Of a stretch of DNA of 64,000 nt, positions 49,801-63,700 are shown in pieces. Position 1 is the stretch's first letter. Every line of letters starts with the position of its first letter. The notes under the pieces are model-generated. The model was not told the DNA's origin. It searched no databases and saw only the letters and a program-made list of their open reading frames with translations. Origin of the DNA: Pomacea canaliculata (taxonomy: Eukaryota > Mollusca > Gastropoda > Architaenioglossa > Ampullariidae); assembly GCF_003073045.1 (NCBI RefSeq), contig NC_037594.1, forward strand, positions 26,666,927 through 26,730,926. Reading direction: 5' to 3'. The position numbers were made by a program, and so were the translations under genes.

Positions 49801-52800
49801 AGAACAAAATTAAACAAGAAAATGTATGCAATGGTTTGGAACTTTCCCTCACCATTACAACTTTTTCACAGAACCAGTCAGAGCCACACAAGGCCAGAAG
49901 TTGTTCCAGTGTATGAATGCTGCTCAGCCCCAGCCAGCCTCGTTGAAATGCATCTGTCAGTGTTTTATGGAGTGTTACAATGGGCAGCACATCAGTAGAC
50001 ACATACATGTGGGCACACGTGCGCTGGGGGTGACTTCCAGGCAAGACATCATTCATAATTCGCTCCATGACCATGTGCATCAGATGCGAACGGCTGAAAC
50101 AAAGCCCACAAACAACATACAGCACTGCTACATGAAACAGACATTAGTAGTTTGATGGAAAACAAACTCTAGTGCAACAGAGACACTTCATGTCTATGGT
50201 CCCTGACAGCCACCAAATGAGATTAACCAATCACCAATAACCTTTTAAGTCCGTGCACAATCTTTGCACACTACCACATTTTAATATTCTTCCATCAGAT
50301 TTCTACTTGAAAAGGCATAAAAAGAAAGTCCTGATATTTGAAAATAATGATTTCAATCCTAAAATAACAATGTTCGTTGCATTCACAATCATTCGTCTAC
50401 ATGTAATTAATAGTAAAGGCTATTCTTACCTCTCTGTAGAAGTTGCTTGTTCAATTTTGACCCTTGTGAGATGTTCAAGCATGGCCAGAGGCTTCTGCCT
50501 TGCATCTGTTCCAACAACATTCATATAACTACACAGCCAGACACAGGTGACAACTGACAAGCAACTCATCCGGCTCTTTATGCTGTCCATTACTGCCTGA
50601 AGAATGAAAAAATGATATGGTTTTACATGCATGAGAAAAATATGCATGTTACAAAGTCAGTTTTCTGAAAGAAAGAGAGAAAAATTACAAACAGAAATGA
50701 GATATTAATCAAGAAAGAAAAAAAAGAGAATGTGACCATAAAGAGAAAAAGAAAAGGGAAAAAGAGAACGTGAGCATGCAGTAAAAGCAAGTCAGCATCG
50801 GTACACCTACATGACTCCAGATAGACACATGTGCAAAGAACCCCACATCATTCAAATGCTTGTCACACATCTCTTAGAAGCTACCATCTACAGAATAGGT
50901 AAAACCTCCTCATTAAGGCCTTCTGTCAAGTGACACCCCTTTTAGATACCACCCCAACTTTTTATGGACAAATTTAGCTATGTAAACATCATCTCTATAA
51001 TGGCTATCTTCACAAAATAACTTACGACGAATAGTTTGTGCACTATTATGAGTTTTTTGTGTGCAGAAGTCACATGTTGAAAAAAAAAAAAAGTAATTTT
51101 AAAATAGACTGCTTCTGGCTGACCACTTGCCCTATATTACAACTTTCTCAAAAAGAAAAAAAAAAATGAATATATTTTGAAAAAGACTACTTCTTGAGTC
51201 CCTGGTCATTTCAAGCCAAAACTCTATTACTGCAGCCATCATGACCACTTGAGCCAAACTGACCCCTCAACCATGACCACATTGTCCCAACACTGGTGTG
51301 AAAGAGCTCACTGACTGGCAAGAGGGGGAGGGTGGGAGGTGGAGAGGATTAGTTGGTCAGGTCTGTTCAATCAGGAGTGGATAACAGGAACTGATGCGGG
51401 TAGTCGGGATAAGTATTAAGAAGAAACAGACTACTTGATTTCTATACTAGAACTCCTCTCAGTTAAAACCTTATTTTGATGGATGTTGTCAAATTTTAAT
51501 AGTTCTGATAGGGAGGTTTAAAATGAAAATAATTTAGTTTTTTTATATAATTTTTGTGACATGTTACCTCAGATATTGTATCACAATCATTGCTCTTGTG
51601 TGAAGAAATGTGGAGTTGAGACCTCAGGACGAATAAAGGTCTTCATAAAAATGTAAAAATAAGGACAGGACAGGGTGAAAGAAAACTAAATAAAGAAAAT
51701 ATGAAACCTATTCTTGTAAACGAAGGTCAACTCTCTACGTACCATGACTTTTTCTTTGGCAAGGGCTTTATGTTCCCAAGCAAACAGAACCTCTTGCACA
51801 GCAAAAGGTGTGTTGATGCATAACTCATGCCATCGTTGAACACTGCACACCAAAGAACTAGTGGTAAGAAGAAAAACACACAGAACAGAAATATAATACT
51901 TTAAATAAATGAGATTAAGGCTGTTTTAAGATTCATGCAAGAATCAAGTCTCAAACATATGAGAACTCAAACAGCCAATACAAAAATATTAACAAAAAAT
52001 ATAAAAGTTTCAGTGAAATTTCAGACATAAGCAAACACCACCCCATCACTCACTTTGTTCTTGGGTCTCCAGACATAAACTGCATAAGAAGGGAATCAAC
52101 TTTGCTTTGATCCTGAGGAACAGCAGTAGTGTCTAGACTTCGATACTTCCCATCTTCTGGCAGCCATCGCTGTGCCCACTGCACAATGAATGACTCAGAT
52201 GCCTCTTTGTGACCAGTGACTATCTGTACATAAAAATATTAAATACATAGGTCGGAGGTATGATTTTCACTGGTTATAGACTCTCAGCTCACACACAGAA
52301 AATCAGTTAAGAGAGATGCAGCGACAAACATGTACCTCCATGCCATGCAGCTGAATGATGTGGCACAACATGAGGAAAGTAATATCAAATAGCTGTGCAC
52401 GTGTCTGAGATGTTTTGCTGGTATCTGCTGGCCCCACTCGTGCAAACTCATTGGTTCTACAATTAAAAAAAACAAAACAAAAGAAACAAGCAAATACAAT
52501 TGAACTCTGTAAACATCAGTTAGCTAGCTAAAAAGCAATTCCCCAAGCTCAATGCACTTTACAAATCCATAAAAAAATTTCAAACTCAATTAAATCTATG
52601 CAAACAAGGCAAATTTTAAGTATGGGAACTGTGGGAATCTCCTACCTTATGAGTTTCATAGTGAAGTTCTTCAGCTCTCCCATTGAAGCTGCAGCGGATG
52701 TTATTATCTCAAAGCTTCTACCTGACAACATTTGGCTGAGGACTCCTACTAAAGGGTCCTGGTTCTTTTGGTGGTCTGCATCTAATGTCTGTGCAGGCAA

Positions 52801-55800
52801 CAGATTTATCTCAAAACAGTTGGTGTTGATGAAATAATCCTCATAGTCTTTGGTCTGTTTCAATCAAATTTTATAAAATGCTCTATCTGAGCCTGAGATT
52901 TTTTTTTTTAAACCTTGTCTGAAATATGACTGTTCAGTATCATAAATCTATGTATGTAGAAATACATAATCTCTCTTACTCACACAAACACGTGCATGCA
53001 TATGCATGCACATATGCGTGCCCTTACAATCTCTCATGATGTATGTGCATGCACAAATAACTAATCTCTTCTTCCCTCCCTTCTACTTGTCCTCTTATGT
53101 ATTTCAGTACCTCATGAGGTAAAGATTTAAAGAATGCCAGAAACTAAAAGATATGCATGTAAAAAACCCCAAACAAAATGAATATCAAAAGACATTTTAA
53201 CTAACTATGAAAACTAAAATATTGAAACCTTTCAGTGCAAACAAACAAAATGATGCATTGTTCCAAGCCACAGTCTTCTACTCAATGTCTTGGTCTATTA
53301 GCATTTAGCAAAATTTCATTATCTTAAATAAAACAATAATAATCACCCATTCACATGTGTAAACTGCCCTTTCTAGGTTAAAATGTAAGTTACATAGATT
53401 AAAAATGTTACTGTTAGGGAAATTGAAAGCAGTAGTAAAAGGATCATATGCATCATAGCTGGTGGGCCATTTGATATGCTGTGTGAAGGGCTTTAGCCAG
53501 AATGATTTTTTTGTGACAGCCGCTATAAGCATTCTCTTCCAGCAAAGCGGAGCAACTGAAACACTAAAACTGGCTCCAGTCAGATACAAAGCAGCATCCC
53601 AACACAAAATAACATTGACAGTTTCAATCACTTCTTTTTAACCCTTTATAAAATAAGCATTTGGTGTTGAGAAAGCTGCTGGGAGCAAGTACCCCTTGTG
53701 CATGACTGAAGCCACTAGTGTGAGAAAACACAAGCCAAGAGCTAATTAAAAAAAAAAAGAAAAAAAAAGGAAGCACTGCTGTAGCATCAGTGTTGAGAAG
53801 TACCTCTACCTTCAGGATACTGATTACCGTCGTCTCAGCACGTGCAATGAGACCTACGCTGCTGGTTGTGCTGGTGGTGAGATCTCCTGGTCGTAACTGT
53901 TCACGCTGTATTTGCCTGCCACAATCCAACATAGCCAATTGTTTTATACACACAAGCCAGGAACATGTCTGTAATTGAAACTGTAATATCTGTTAAAAGA
54001 TGTTCATTCCTGCTTTGTTTCCACATTTCATCACTTTTATTTATTTTGAATATTATAACTGGCTAGCTTGAACACAATATATAGTTTATTTAGAGATTAT
54101 TTAGAGAAAGATGTTTCAATAAAAAAAAAACTCACTTGTATCAGAACAATATGATGAAATAAAGTTCTGTTCACAGCATGACAGTTACAATTTTGAAAAT
54201 GACAAAATATACAGAAAGTGCACATGAACATTTAAATTAAAAAAAGTTTTACTTTACACTCACACACACAAACATAGCAGTATGCATAAACAGGTAGATG
54301 TGCAGCACTTTTTATATCTTTATATAAGTCTGACTGAACAAAAAGCAAACCAGCCAACCTCTTTTGCTTTAGCAGGTTCATTTGGTTCTCTGTAAGAATG
54401 TTAAACTGCATACACTCTTTCAGAAACTGGCTTAGACAGTCCCATCTATGAACATAATAACAGAAAAGATTCCATTAAAGAAGACATTCAAGACAGAATT
54501 AACCTGCACATGCTAGATTATTTCTCTTTGTTGGCTCAAGTTTAACATCCTAAGCATTGCTAAAATATGTCACCATACATCTTTTTAGTTTTAATTTCCC
54601 AACACAGTATTTATTCTGTCTGAGTATTAATATTTGTCTGTGTTAGAATGCTGTTGTACTTGATAAATCAAATTAATCTAGGCTGAATAGAAAAAATGAA
54701 AACAAGTACACTTTACATTTTGGCAGATGGGCTGGTCCAAAGATGTCTGCAGGCCGTACTTTGCCCACCCTGCTCTAGCAGATCCCACTAACAGCATGGG
54801 AAACTATTTATTGGACTACATTATTTAAAATAACAGTCTCTGATCTGCTCAGTCATTTTCAAACTCATTTAAATATTTTCTTCTGCACTTTAAAATTACA
54901 CAGCTATGTTGCCAAGTGAGATGTACAGCCTACCTATGCTTAATGTCTGCCTGGTCCAAAAGGTGGCGATACTGTAACAACATGTCAATGCCTTTCTCCA
55001 CATCAGAGCTGAAGTCAGGACCAGGGTTTAACTGCTGTATCTTGACCATAATCTGACGCATCTATGACACACATATATAAAAATATCTAAAAGGAAATTA
55101 TGATATATTTTATATTATATTTTTATTTTACTAATTTTGTTTAAGATTAAATATCAACTCTGAAAATATCTAAGAATTCTAATTAAGAAATACAATCAGT
55201 TCAAAGAAAACTTTTTAAGACATCTTTGCAATGCTGATGAAATACAGAACACAAAACAAACAAAAGTACAAAATCCCTGCTTATTGAACAACACAACAGA
55301 GCAGTTTAATTATACAACAACCCCTACTTATCGGACTTAACACAAGGGCAATTTAATTATACAACAGAGTGATAATTATACAACAGGGGAAAAGGGATAC
55401 AGCACGCAGGGATGGGAATTAAACTGAACTCCAAATTAAAAAATCTACCAAACAGGCTCTTTTCCTATATGAACAAATACTTCACCTTCAGGAATGTGAA
55501 AGTGGCCCACTTAAGCTCTTCAGAACTAGTAGTGGAGTCAACAAGTCCCATGAAGCAAGCACGAAATATTTCCAAGAACAGCAAAGGTCGGCTAATTTTC
55601 TGAAAATAAAGCATTGTGAAAAAGTAGGCTAAGGCAAAAAACATCTAAAACTTTACCACATAACCAAGCCTTTGGTGGTATAATTAGAATATTAGATGTG
55701 TGCATATTTGAAAATATATATTGTGTAAATTATTGTAAATTATATATATTGTGTATAAATTGTATCATTAATTATGTAAATGCGTTAACAAATCCATAGA

Positions 55801-58800
55801 AATTCTTTGATTTGAAAATATCATTTGTCATCCATCAAATGCCAGGGTTTTTCAGATACAAACGTAAAATTGTTGAAGGTTTTCAGACCTTCAGATAAAC
55901 TTTTTTTAAAGCCCCACCTGTCTCTGCCTCCTCCCATTAATATGCTGAGAGTTTTATTGACCAGCTAGAGAAGAAAACTACATAACAGTACATTGTACAT
56001 TTGCCAACACTATCTTGATTTTTGATGCTGTTTTAGGCAGGTAAATCTGTGTCACTACTATTTCAGAACCAACCATGTTGCAATATCAGATTTCCTGTCT
56101 GGTTTATTATAAAACGTCTTGTGATGAGACCTCTGACTTACAATTATGTTTTCTTTACATGTTTGATGCACTTTTATGTGATTTTCACAAGTGTCTATGT
56201 GAATCGAAAAATTATTCAAAAGCTTAAAACAGAGCAGACAACCAAGTTTCAATTACCAAAAAACAATCAAAGCCCCTCTTTAACTCTTATAATTAAGAAA
56301 AGTTATCACTTATAGACTATTATTTGGACTTGCACTTTCCTTAAATTTTAATCCAATTTTTCTTAAATGTTGTCTTCATGAAGCATCTTTTAAATGTTCT
56401 TATAGCTCAAAAGCTACATACAGAGAAATTTCCTTACTCCTGATACTCACCATGAGACGAGCTAACATAAGAATCTGATCAACAAATGGCTGTACATCAC
56501 TATTGGAATTTAGAACAGCTTCTAGCGCCACAAGAGCATTTAATGTTGGGCAGACAGGCAGATGTGGTGCATGCAGAACTGGCTCTAATGGCACCTGTAC
56601 ATCTGGCAATCTGTCACAGAAAGAAATAAAGATATTGGAGAGATACAAATTTCAATTATTTCCAGAGGAACTCTCAGGTCCAGCAGCTTCAGAATTACAT
56701 CAATAAGTCACTACCATTATAAACACCACCAGATCATAACAGTCTAGTCTGACAACATAACACCTAAAAATACACAAAAAGTTAAAGATTACAAAACTAC
56801 TCACAGAAGTCTCGTTTCTTTCTTCACAATGCTGATTTAAGCCAGGCATAACAAATGTTTCATATTCTAACACAGAATGCTATGAAGCTCTAATAAACCA
56901 CAATAAGCATGGGAGTGAAAACAGAAGGGAAGTACCAACAAAGCACTGTAAGCATGGGACTTAAAATAGGAGAGTTCTCAGTGGTTAAAATTTTAAACCC
57001 TCTACAAAAAAACAAACAAACAACAAAAAAAACAACAAAAAGAACAAATTGGCTTATCACTTGTCTCTCCACTCTTTTTAAACAAAATTGCAAGCAGATG
57101 ACTAAAGAAAAATTAAGACAAATGAAATGTGTATTTGATGTGCTAAGACACAAATTTGGAAAAATGGGAAACATCTGTATTCAAAATAAAAATAAAAACA
57201 TAAGTATTACTAGCAATAAATTAACAAGAATGCAAGAAACTTACTCTTCTGCTAAAGTCAGCATGGTAGATATACTTTCTCTGGTGCTATCAGGTATTAC
57301 CCCAGGAGGTAGCTGACTGAGTGTTCCTCGCAAGTTCACTTCTGACTGTTCAAATTCTCTATATGCCTCTGATTACATAAAGAACTAATAATGACCTTTT
57401 TAATAACTGTTTGGCAAAGAAAGACTCTAATTATTTCATTCTTAAACATATTTTAATCTTTGCTTGTTTGGTGAGCACAAAAAAAAGAAAAAATCATTTT
57501 ACTTATTATGAGGTCAAGGAAGAAAGGAAAATTATAAACAGATTAAATTAAGAGCTTAAGTGGGGTATCCAGCTTAAACGCCAAACATCAAGAAGAGACT
57601 GTAATGATACCAGAATAAGTTACAAATGTGTTATAAAAATATTTACCAGTATTGTCAGCACGAGCAACCTGTAGCAATGCTGTGACAGTTGGGCGCCTCA
57701 GCATTCCAGTGGCAGCCTTGCTTGCCGAGTCCATGACCTGAATCAATTCAGGACGCTCTTCTCTCATCGTCTGTAAACACTTGAGTAGCTGTAGAAGCAG
57801 CCAGTGGAGAACTCCCAATAGAGAGCGACATACCTGCAGTGAGCTGTCAGGCCCATAGCTGAAACTGAAAATTTGACAGACACCTTCCCTATATGCCTTT
57901 AGTCATGTACAATAACATTACAAACACACAATTGTTCCTTTTTTTTTTTGGGTGGGAAGGGTTCACATGGAGCTGGTGTTATTTTGATCAAAGCACTCTT
58001 CATAATTATAAGCATCATCTTTAAGGAGTTTATCTACTAATAATGCTAATACACTAACCTGCTAACAGTTTGTGTCGTGCAAACATCACATTTTTGTGGG
58101 AGTGCCCACATTTTGCATGACATGGTGCAGCATATAAAGTACATGATATGACAATAATAATTAAACACCTTTAATACCTAGCATCCCAAAGCTGTTTTAA
58201 TAAAAACATAAAAACAGCTGAGAAAGACTTAATAGCCAATCACAAATGCCATTTAGTGAGATACAATACTCCTGAAACTTCTTGGGTACCTGAGCTTGGT
58301 GCCAAAAACTTCAGCCAGATGTATAAGAGCCAGCACACAGTATGGACGAGATAAGTCATCAAATGCAGCTATGTAGTTCAGCACTGAACTGCATGGCACA
58401 ATCTGGACAGGCGAGATAAGACTGAGAGACAGCAGACTCAAGATTCTTGACATGTGTTGTATTATAGAACAATATATAATAAAATGAGCCTGAACTTAAT
58501 AAACCTTGCGATACTGACTTTCATAAAAAATAAGAAAGAAACTGAAGAATTTTAGCAACAAATAGTAAGTCTACTAAAATGTTGCAAAGGTTTGTGGGAA
58601 AAGGTTTATTGTATGTTTAAGGCCCAAAACTACCAGATAAGTTTGCCCATCATAGTTTATTGTTTATACCTCTTTCTTTGTTTTTTGTTCAAGTGTGTGT
58701 ATATATCACTAAGTCATCTGTCACTTCATGTGCAAACACTTAACAGTACTTTCTTAACCTTTCATTAGCTGGGGAGTGAGATGTTAGAGACCACACTTAT

Positions 58801-59675
58801 CTTAAGGCCTTGTTTTTTGTGAAAATGGCGCAGTCTCCTATTTTTTGCTGTCTTACCTCCTCTAACCCTCTAAGAAGTCAAGTACCCACTTGACAGTTAG
58901 GTTGACTAGGGAAAGCCAGGTACCTATTTTACAGCTAGACTGACAAGGGAAAGTCATGTGCCCATTTGACAGCTAGGTTGACAAGGGGAAGACAAGTACC
59001 TATTTTGGAGCTAAGCTGACTAGGGGAAGTTTGTGGTGATACATGGGTATTGATTTAGTGTGTGAACCTTATGGTTTGTTCTAATCACAGCTATTTACTT
59101 CTTATTCCAAGTGTTCTATTATGTAGAACAGAGCAATGTTGTTGATGCAAAAAGAACAAAAAAAGAGAAGCAATTTGCCTTACTTGAGACAATACAGTGT
59201 GCTTGAGGTATGACAACAAAAGAGAATTGGGGCTGCTTCCAACAAGTGTTTGCTGAAGAAGAATTTCTGAAACAGAGGAAAGGAAATTATAGTCAAAGCT
59301 GTAATGAATCCAATTTTCACAGCTACACCTTCTTCTTTAACCAACTGAATTACTGATCCTGGTCAATGAGTTTAACAGTCCTGGCTGCTAGATCTTCACT
59401 ATATCTGTTATCGATTGTTATACAGAGCTATGTAAAAAAAACCTCAGTTTGGTTAGTGCATTAAAAGGCAGCAATCCCTATTACATCTACAAATGAAAAA
59501 AACCTCTCCATGATTACAAACCTGCTAAATCACAGGATTCCCCACTATGCACAGAGAAAAGGCGTTTAAGCTGGATACCCCACTGGACATCTGACCATCG
59601 TTCTCTCCATGCTTGCATAAGCAATATTTTCACTCTGTTAGTCAGGTTCGTTGCCTCTCTTTTTATCTCTGCCAT
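46879..59675 (-). CDS. MED24: Mediator complex subunit 24 (MED24/TRAP100), 22 coding exons, 1011 aa
   Basis: Mediator tail subunit linking activators to RNA polymerase II. Exons: 59675-59522, 59266-59184, 58402-58290, 57858-57647, 57368-57245, 56610-56451, 55599-55486, 55061-54934, 54445-54359, 53915-53810, 52854-52646, 52456-52336, 52223-52054, 51842-51743, 50596-50430, 50093-49853, 49438-49204, 48576-48524, 48209-48122, 47634-47560, 47375-47230, 47028-46879. All are GT-AG and in phase; total 1011 aa versus 989 in human. Family matches: QAWRERWSDVQWGIQLKRLF at the N-terminus, GVLSQMLSGRSFEIITSAAA, LFDITFLMLCHIIQLHG, DPRGFTLAKLCVLC, and near the C-terminus LQFMPPTM and LTGRKVAAKAIS. LXXLL motifs occur at LHWLL (134-138), LLQLL (138-142) and LEQLL in exon 16. 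A basic KRSKID segment lies in exon 18. Exon 1 starts two bases before the ATG, so a non-coding 5' exon must lie upstream. Confidence 0.96.
48730..48925 (-). repeat. tRNA-derived SINE in MED24 intron 17
   Basis: On the minus strand: TAACATAGTGGCGAAAGC (A-box-like), CACCTGTCACCA, GGGTGTCATGGGTTCTTATC (B-box-like), then a body with TTTTCTCCAGGTAG and TTTTCTCCCAGTATC. It has the same head as the SINEs at 30770 and 49530. Confidence 0.65.
49530..49690 (+). repeat. tRNA-derived SINE fragment in MED24 intron 16
   Basis: Contains GTGCCTGTCACCATGACAGT, a B-box-like GTTTGATTCTTGGCTC, and a body with TTTTCTCCAAGTG and CAGTTTCCTCC. The order is the same as the neighbouring minus-strand copy, so two oppositely oriented family members lie within 1 kb. 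Confidence 0.55.
54727..54772. mobile_element. hAT terminal remnant
   Basis: Ends GGCCGTACTTTGCCCACCCTG, the inverse of a CAGGGTGGGCAAAGTACGG terminus common to hAT elements. Only about 45 bp can be recognised; no partner end or duplication was seen. It lies in a MED24 intron. Confidence 0.4.
55274..55390. repeat. Imperfect tandem duplication (~46 bp)
   Basis: Two adjacent units share CCCTGCTTA/CCCTACTTA starts and end in TTTAATTATACAACA (at about 55305 and 55350). A third partial AATTATACAACA follows at about 55373. It lies in MED24 intron 7. Confidence 0.55.
58790..59080 (-). repeat. Dispersed repeat containing a 4 x 38-bp tandem array
   Basis: Four adjacent 38-bp units occupy 58875-59026, each of the form AAGWCAAGTACCYATTTGAC plus AGCTAGGTTGACWAGGGR. 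The flanks (GTGTGTGAACC at about 59060) match the dispersed repeat at 14770-15030, which has a single unit. The array therefore grew inside a transposed repeat. It lies in MED24 intron 2. Confidence 0.7.
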
Positions 59676-60796
59676 ATCTGTTAAACAAAGCATGCCAAAA
59701 TAAAACAGTTTTGCCTCTTTTGATCAACCTATTGAATCTCAACATGCAATATACATATCTTTAGAAATTTAAAGAAAAGATATAGTGAGGTGATAAAATT
59801 TTGGCTTGCATTAAATATCACCTGCAATTCTATTACATTATTTTAATAAAATGAAATCTATATAATTATGAATAATAACAGTAAGCATTTGAGTTAGGAT
59901 TGATAATGGAAGTTTATGTTCATATGCGCACTTAATCTGCTAAGGATATATATGTAACTTTTTCACTGGCATTTACATTCCAAAAACACGAAAACAGTGT
60001 CACTGGTTCAGCTTTAATCATTAAATGGTCACCAACACTTAAATGTAAGACAACTACGACCATCAAGACTCGTTCGGCGACAGTATATACAACGCATTGT
60101 GATAACTTTAATGAATGGCTATAATCCTAACGACTATCCACTTCCCGTCCCAAATAAATAAATCTCCCCCCTCCACCAAAATCACCAACAAAAAACAAAC
60201 AAAAACTGTTACCCTGTCTCTCTAGTCTGAGCTGCTGTCGTAATAATGGTAAAGAATAGATGTATCTCGTGCCCTTTGTTTCTAAAACAAAGAATAATGC
60301 TGTCTACATAGTATAAAAAACTTAATTTTTTTAAAATAAACAAACTGACCTGGGCAAACATGAACAATGTATTTAAAATTCAGAGAAACGGCGATTCGCC
60401 GGGAAACAGATCCTACGATTCATTACACATTTCAGAATTCTGTCCCCCTTCGAGGTCGAGTGCAGATAATTTAATGAACAGTTCGGTGTCTTTGTTTAGA
60501 AATAGGATTCAAATATCAAAGCTGTAGATTTTCAGGATACTTCGCTTGCTGTGTGGTTTTTATGAAGTGTAGTAAAACGAATTCTGCTTAAAAGAGAAAA
60601 AAATTAATTAAAATCCGCATAATAATCAATAACGAAAATTGTTCAAGTCGTCGAACTGTAAAGTTTTTAATCGGAGAGAGACGCGAGGAACGGGGAAGGG
60701 CCTGGTTCTAGACCCCGTGGGAAGACCAAACATTTGTGTGCTGTGAGTGTTGATGCAGACCCATCACTAACAATATAAAACAACAACGCTTTTGAC
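59676..60796. promoter_or_regulatory. Head-to-head region of MED24 and an unknown gene
   Basis: 1.1 kb separate the two divergent start codons. It should hold the MED24 non-coding first exon and promoter, since the first coding exon begins with a splice acceptor, and the 5' leader of the plus-strand gene. The part from about 60350 to 60800 is richer in CpG than the surrounding introns and is the best place for a shared promoter. Exact start sites cannot be set from sequence. Confidence 0.45.
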
Positions 60797-63700
60797 ATGG
60801 AAAATGATGCGACTTTACGGTGAGTACTAAATTCCAACAAGAAAGTATGGCCATGATTGTGTAGACGACCATTGTGTGTCATCTGTACGAGTGTATCGCT
60901 TGGTGACAAGCAATCCAACAGTATCGGTGAAACACTAATTAAAAAGTCTGCGAGTGTTCTGTAGCCCTGAGGCGCCTATAACAAAGTCAGTGTCGTGTCT
61001 CCATAGCTCGTTTCACGCACACTAAATTTTTCGCACTAAGTTTACATGACTGGAATAAATCTCATGAAGAATCTTACCTACTGACCCCATGTAAAACAGT
61101 AATTATCCAACCCTGTTCTTTTTCCACTCATCTCCCCTCTTCTATAGTCTCTCTCTCTCACTCGCTGCCTATTTCTCTCTCTCTCACACACACACATACA
61201 CAAATGCATATACACAGGCCCATGTGTGTAAGTCTTTCAGGTGACATTTACTCCCTAACAACTTTTTCAAAATACTAAAGCATAACATATCTACAAGAGC
61301 AAGCACTTTCCCTCTCATGTTTTCTGTCTTTTTCACTCTTTTTCTCTGGTGATTGTCACCAAGAGTCCGCAAGCAGGATTCATAGAAAATTAGCATAGGA
61401 AACACACTCAATCCATACTCTTCTTGAGCAATAATAAAATTGACGCACACAGAACACCCCAATCTGCACATGAGCATATACATAGCCATTCACACACTCA
61501 CTCATATTAAATATGCTTAAACTTCTTCAATTGCATGCAGCCAAAACTGAACAGGTATATAAGCATGTATTTGAGAACCTACACATATGCACAGATTTGA
61601 TGCAAATGATGTTAACTCACATAGTTTGGCTGTTTGTGTCTTACAGGATAGAATAGGAAAAATTAGCCTAATAATTTGGTTGCATTGAACAACTAATGAA
61701 TAAAATTATAGAGAACTTTAACATTCAGTAGTTTCTTTAGTTAACTTATGATTAAATATTGTCATCTTCAGGGTTAATATATTTTTTTCCTCAGTGTTGG
61801 CAATATAATGAGTGACAGTGACGACTTAGCATCAGACAATAACACAAGTACTATTTCATTGGGTCCAAGCTTTACAATGACAACACTGGGAAATTCTACT
61901 ATACTTTCTGCTGGTTTGGAAACAGCCATCATGCAGTCAGTTCCAACTCAGAATCTCTCTGTAGTACAAGGTTCCAATGGTGTGTCTGTATCAGGTAAGG
62001 GACAAGTAGTATGTTCAATTTTAGTTCAGATGTTGTCTTTGTCTCATTCTTGTTTAAACATTGAGAGCATGCTCCTTAAAAGTGTGAGTATGTACTATAC
62101 AAATCTTTCTTTTATTATTATAATTATGAAAAGGTATTTTAAAGTTTATTGTTTTGAAAAAGAATCTTTTTTGTATTGACAGTATGTTATGTGTGTTCAT
62201 CTGCCATTTTATTTTGACTCGTTTAATACCACAGTGCATTATGTGGTCAGTTATTTACAGGGAAACAAATACCTATGAACAGTTTTTACAAGTTGTAGGG
62301 TGCAGAGTGTCTTGTGTAGTCTGGTTGCAATGTTATTGACAGTCTTTTCACTCAGACATAGTTGTTTGGGCATGACTGTTATTAGGCAACAGTAATAGTA
62401 ATGCTGTGCAATTATGGATTGCAGATTATATCAGGTCTATGGCTATCAATCCTAGCACAGGCGCTCACGAGATGCAGTGGAGCAGCCTCACCCCCCAGAA
62501 CACTATAATCACCCTCCATACCCTCCCTTTTGTAGAAGGTGGCCAAGAAATTGCCATCACAGACACCAACGTTGGGAATGTGCTCAACATCTCTGCAGAG
62601 TCTGCCAGTCTAGTGCAGACACTTATCTCCCCTGCAGTTAATGTTAAAAATGAAGAGAAGAGCCATTCAGGAGAAGAGGTGGAGTTGGGTGGACAACTGG
62701 TCAATTTTGCATCCACAGCAGCAACACAATCTGTGGGGCAGACAGTAGCAGCTGCCTGTCTGCATATGACCAGCAACAGTCCTTTGACTGCTGTACAGGT
62801 TGGGTCGGCAGGTATTCTGACAGCAGAGTCTGTGGAAGAGGGACATTCAACCATCATCCCTGATGCTGAGCTCTCTGATGAAACTCCAGTGAGTCAATGT
62901 CTCTGTTTTTGTGCTTGCTTCTTTCTTTTCTCTTTTTCATTAACTTGCTTAGCAATACAAGCTTTCATTACAGAAGTAGCTTCTGAAGTGAGGTGGTGAA
63001 GGTTTGCTGTAGAATTTCTGCTGAGGTTTTGACACTTTGTAATTTATTCAATGAAGCTGTCAGCATTAAGTAGGCTTCATCTTTGCATCTGCATGAATAT
63101 GTTTTGTTTCCTGCATTAGCAGAGAAGCACGGACTCTTTTTAAAATTCTTCTCTGCCACGTTTACCTATTGATATACACTTATATAACCCATATCTGCAT
63201 GATTTAAAGTTCTGTGATGAATATTTTATTTATTTAAATGCATGTATGCAGAATTAATATTCTGTTTCTAGGGGTGTAGGGAAGGGGGTTGTAATGACTG
63301 CCTGTACTACTCATTTTATGTGTTTAGATGTCATATTTTTGTATGCTACTGTAGTAAAAAAAATCATGAAAGCAAACTTGAATGTTCTTTGTTTTAAACA
63401 GATTTTCACAAGAGTATGTGCAAAACTAAATGCTGCCGTGATGAATATTGTGCCAGAGAGCCAGGATGTTCTTCTTGAGCAGCTGGGAACTGAGGAAAAT
63501 GTACAACTAGGTATTGACGATCAGCGATGCTTTACGCTTGAGGCATCACTCTCCACAGTTGTTCGTGTCCATAATCGTCTTAAAGACCTCCTTAATTTGC
63601 CACAGTACACAAGACTCCAGTTTTCTACAGAACAGGTGACAGCTTTATCAACCTCTCAGCCACAGCAGAAGAAAACAAGTGACAAAAGTACGTCTTGTAG

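Noticed and set aside
58875-59026. CRISPR-like array (four 38-bp units)
   Set aside because: Units are contiguous with no spacers, imperfect, and inside a dispersed eukaryotic repeat.
62406-62999. 197-aa open frame as a stand-alone gene
   Set aside because: It is exon 3 of the terminal plus-strand gene with intron read-through at both ends; acceptor at 62425 and donor after 62888 fit phase.
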